The position numbers were made by a program, and so were the translations under genes. 15,805 nt of DNA. Origin: Caldifarciminota bacterium UBA6260. GTDB lineage: Bacteria > Hydrothermota > 32-111. Shown here one piece after another: positions 14,154-15,805 of the stretch; the first letter of the stretch is position 1, and each line of letters opens with the position of its first letter. The stretch is taken from assembly GCA_002441125.1 (NCBI GenBank), contig DJVI01000001.1, positions 1-15,805 on the forward strand, given 5' to 3'. The notes below the pieces were generated by a model. That model was not told the origin of the DNA. It did not search any database and saw nothing but the letters and a program-made list of their open reading frames with translations.

Positions 14154-15290
14154 ATGTTTTTTTTAAGAAAAAGCCCATATCCATGGGCTTTTTTGTTATC
14201 TTTTCTCTCATTTCTAAGTTTGTTTCCCTTTGAAATAAAGGGTGTGTGGGTAACAAGATGGGAACTCTATTCCCCAGAAAAAATAGAAAGTATTGTTGAT
14301 TCCTTGTCCATCGCAAATGTTACAGATGCTTATGTTCAGATTTATGGTTCTGGCTATGCTTTTTTCAACTCTAAGATAGCACCTGTTAAATATAAAGATT
14401 TCGATCCACTTGAAATATTCATCCAAAAAGCACATTCGAAGAATATTAAGGTTCATGCGTGGGTAAATCTTCTCTACATGTGGGATAGAAGGGAGATGGT
14501 GGATGATGATAAACATATACTTAAAAGGTATCCAACATCTGTTCTTGTTGATGACAAAAATATTTCCCTTCTTGATTATTCTCTTGAAATGATCAAAGAA
14601 AGAAACATTGAAGGTTTTTATGTTTCACCTTCATCAGATATAGTAAAAGATTATATTCTCTTTCTGATAGATGAGGTTCTTTTCAATTACAATATAGACG
14701 GGATACATCTTGATTATTCGAGATTCCCTGGAAGAGAGTTCGTATACGATTTTTTTTTGAGATCGAACTTTATACAAAAATTTCTTGTTGATCCGTTCAA
14801 AATCAAATCTGAAAATTCTTTGAAAATCTTTGGTGAAAAAGGTGTGAACGCACTTTTAAATGAATGGCAAAATTTCCCAAAAGAAGAGTTGAAATCTTTG
14901 ATAAAGGAGATTTATTTTCTCGTTAAAAATCATAACCCAAATATTCAACTTTCATCAGCTGTTTTTGCAGATGTTGACATAGCTTCTTCAAATTATTATC
15001 AGAACTGGTGGGAATGGTTGAATGAGGGTTGTATAGATTATGTTGTTATAATGGCTTATTCTCCGTCCATCTCTGTTCTTAAAAAACAGCTTGATAAAAT
15101 TCAAAATAAAACTACACTTTCAAAAGTTGTTGTTGGTGTTGCAAGTTACAATCAAACAGTATACAACATGTCAAACAATGTCAGAGAACTTTACAATTAT
15201 CCTGTTCTTGGATTTTGCATCTTCTCTAACCAATCTCTTTTCGATCAGAAAGGGAGTTACTCTTATGTTGGAAAAACGATTTTCAAATAA
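14154..15290 (+). CDS. Putative exported family-10-like (GHL10) glycosyl hydrolase
   Basis: The 378-residue product looks like a secreted TIM-barrel protein of the GHL10 (YngK/DUF187-like) group. The N-terminus has Arg/Lys (residues 5-6) and a hydrophobic core (about 12-26), resembling a signal peptide without a clear cleavage motif. GVWVTRWEL (30-38) opens the domain. HAWVN (101-105), GFYVSPSS (154-161), DGIHLDYSRFP (182-192), IDYVVIMAYSPS (294-305) and GFCIFSN (353-359) follow, in the order and spacing of these enzymes. Asp 187 of DGIHLDY is a likely active-site acid. Substrate is unknown. The ATG is three bases after rplQ with only a distant AAGGA, and a terminator hairpin lies over its first codons. 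TTG 14193 or GTG 14244 are alternative starts, but the first removes the charged n-region and neither has a good binding site. Confidence 0.75.
   Translation: MFFLRKSPYPWAFLLSFLSFLSLFPFEIKGVWVTRWELYSPEKIESIVDSLSIANVTDAYVQIYGSGYAFFNSKIAPVKYKDFDPLEIFIQKAHSKNIKVHAWVNLLYMWDRREMVDDDKHILKRYPTSVLVDDKNISLLDYSLEMIKERNIEGFYVSPSSDIVKDYILFLIDEVLFNYNIDGIHLDYSRFPGREFVYDFFLRSNFIQKFLVDPFKIKSENSLKIFGEKGVNALLNEWQNFPKEELKSLIKEIYFLVKNHNPNIQLSSAVFADVDIASSNYYQNWWEWLNEGCIDYVVIMAYSPSISVLKKQLDKIQNKTTLSKVVVGVASYNQTVYNMSNNVRELYNYPVLGFCIFSNQSLFDQKGSYSYVGKTIFK
14168..14194 (+). terminator. Intrinsic terminator closing the ribosomal operon
   Basis: A perfect 11-bp stem, AAAAAGCCCAT (14168-14178) with ATGGGCTTTTT (14183-14193), closes a 4-nt ATCC loop. 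The right arm runs into six T residues (14189-14194). The A-tract/T-tract layout also allows some termination on the opposite strand. It lies 18 nt after the L17 stop, where an end of the alpha operon is expected, but falls within codons 5-14 of the downstream hydrolase reading frame. Confidence 0.85.
15252..15256 (+). promoter_or_regulatory. Ribosome binding site for the YggS-family gene
   Basis: GGGAG lies 8 nt before ATG 15265, inside the last codons of the hydrolase gene. It supports an overlapping start. Confidence 0.5.
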
Positions 15291-15805
15291 TCTGAAAGAT
15301 AGAATAAAAAAACTTTATGATGATATTGAAAAGTATGCAGTGAATAAACCGGTTGAAATAGTTGTTGTTTCAAAAAAGCAGAGTATAGAGAAGATAGAGA
15401 TACTTTACAATGAGGGGTTTAAACATTTCGCAGAAAATGTAGCTCAGGAAATAAGAGATAAAGATCTGTTCTATTCAAAAGATGATATTAAACTTTCCTT
15501 TATAGGAAACATACAAAGCAATAAACTCAAATACCTTTTTAAAAATGTTGACCTTATACAATCTATAGATACATTTGAAAAAGCCCAAATAGTAAACGAA
15601 TTTTATAAGAGTAAAAATAAAAAGATTGATGTTCTTCTCGAAATAAAAGTTTCATATGAAGAAACGAAACATGGTTTCCTGCCATCTGAGATAAACTTTT
15701 TAAAAGAGAATTTCTCAAACTTTGATTTTTTGAATGTTAAAGGGATAATGTGTATAGCACCAAACACTGATAACGAAAAGTTTGTTGAAGAGTCTTTTAA
15801 AAAAG
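15265..15805 (+). CDS. YggS/PLPHP-family PLP-binding protein (partial, 3' end cut)
   Basis: An open frame from ATG 15265 runs off the window end (180 complete codons of a family of about 220-230). These proteins bind pyridoxal 5'-phosphate without known catalysis and help keep vitamin B6 and amino-acid pools balanced. Visible motifs are VVVSKK with the expected PLP-binding Lys 37, NEGFKHFAENVAQE (49-62), SFIGNIQSNK (78-87), SIDTFEKA, EETKHGF (132-138) and KGIMCIAP. The usual FGEN reads FAEN and the usual HFIG reads SFIG. The start overlaps the hydrolase gene by 26 nt. The C-terminal phosphate-binding part lies beyond the window. Confidence 0.9.
   Translation, partial: MLEKRFSNNLKDRIKKLYDDIEKYAVNKPVEIVVVSKKQSIEKIEILYNEGFKHFAENVAQEIRDKDLFYSKDDIKLSFIGNIQSNKLKYLFKNVDLIQSIDTFEKAQIVNEFYKSKNKKIDVLLEIKVSYEETKHGFLPSEINFLKENFSNFDFLNVKGIMCIAPNTDNEKFVEESFKK

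Noticed and set aside
14974..14999. TTGACA with TATTAT inside the hydrolase gene as a promoter for the YggS-family gene
   Set aside because: The spacer is only 14 bp and the site is about 265 bases from the next start. Support is insufficient.
14193..15290. TTG 14193 as the true hydrolase start, outside the terminator stem
   Set aside because: It would remove Arg/Lys from the signal peptide and has no ribosome binding site. It is kept only as an alternative.

Overview
This window is the conserved str/S10-spc-alpha ribosomal protein supercluster of a low-GC bacterium. All genes are on the + strand. It opens with the last eight residues of EF-Tu (tuf), then runs through 30 intact, tightly packed genes: S10, L3, L4, L23, L2, S19, L22, S3, L16, L29, S17 (S10 block); L14, L24, L5, S14, S8, L6, L18, S5, L30, L15, SecY (spc block); Adk, IF-1, L36, S13, S11, S4, RpoA, L17 (alpha block). 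Gaps are 0-23 nt and several neighbours overlap. I see no internal terminator and no convincing internal promoter. The first good intrinsic terminator follows L17.

The ribosomal proteins are clearly bacterial. AGA/AGG and ATA codons dominate, and S14, S4, L36 and L24 all carry intact Zn-type Cys clusters. TTG and GTG starts are frequent and follow strong AGGAGG-like ribosome binding sites. Gene order resembles Gram-positive and Thermotogae-like clusters, but map (methionine aminopeptidase), often found between adk and infA, is absent. Some details (ALDA/ELDA-type S3, GLHFGMDI end of RpoA) would fit a deep-branching or candidate-phylum lineage near the FCB group, such as WOR-3. That placement is a guess, and the window alone cannot fix the phylum.

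The genes form one growth-linked unit: ribosome assembly (30S and 50S proteins), initiation (IF-1), elongation (EF-Tu), transcription (RNA polymerase alpha), protein export (SecY) and nucleotide balance (adenylate kinase).

After L17 (from about 14154) the content changes. A putative exported family-10-like (GHL10) glycosyl hydrolase is followed by a YggS/PLPHP-family PLP-binding protein, which overlaps it by 26 nt and runs off the window end. The most unusual structure is at this junction: the strong hairpin/T-tract terminator closing the ribosomal operon lies inside the signal-peptide codons of the hydrolase gene, so termination and translation there may be coupled.

No gene-free stretch longer than 300 bases exists. 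I found no tRNA or rRNA genes, mobile elements, CRISPR arrays or long repeats. Apart from the L17-hydrolase junction and some family-level sequence deviations, this is an ordinary housekeeping locus, and I see no new multi-gene system.
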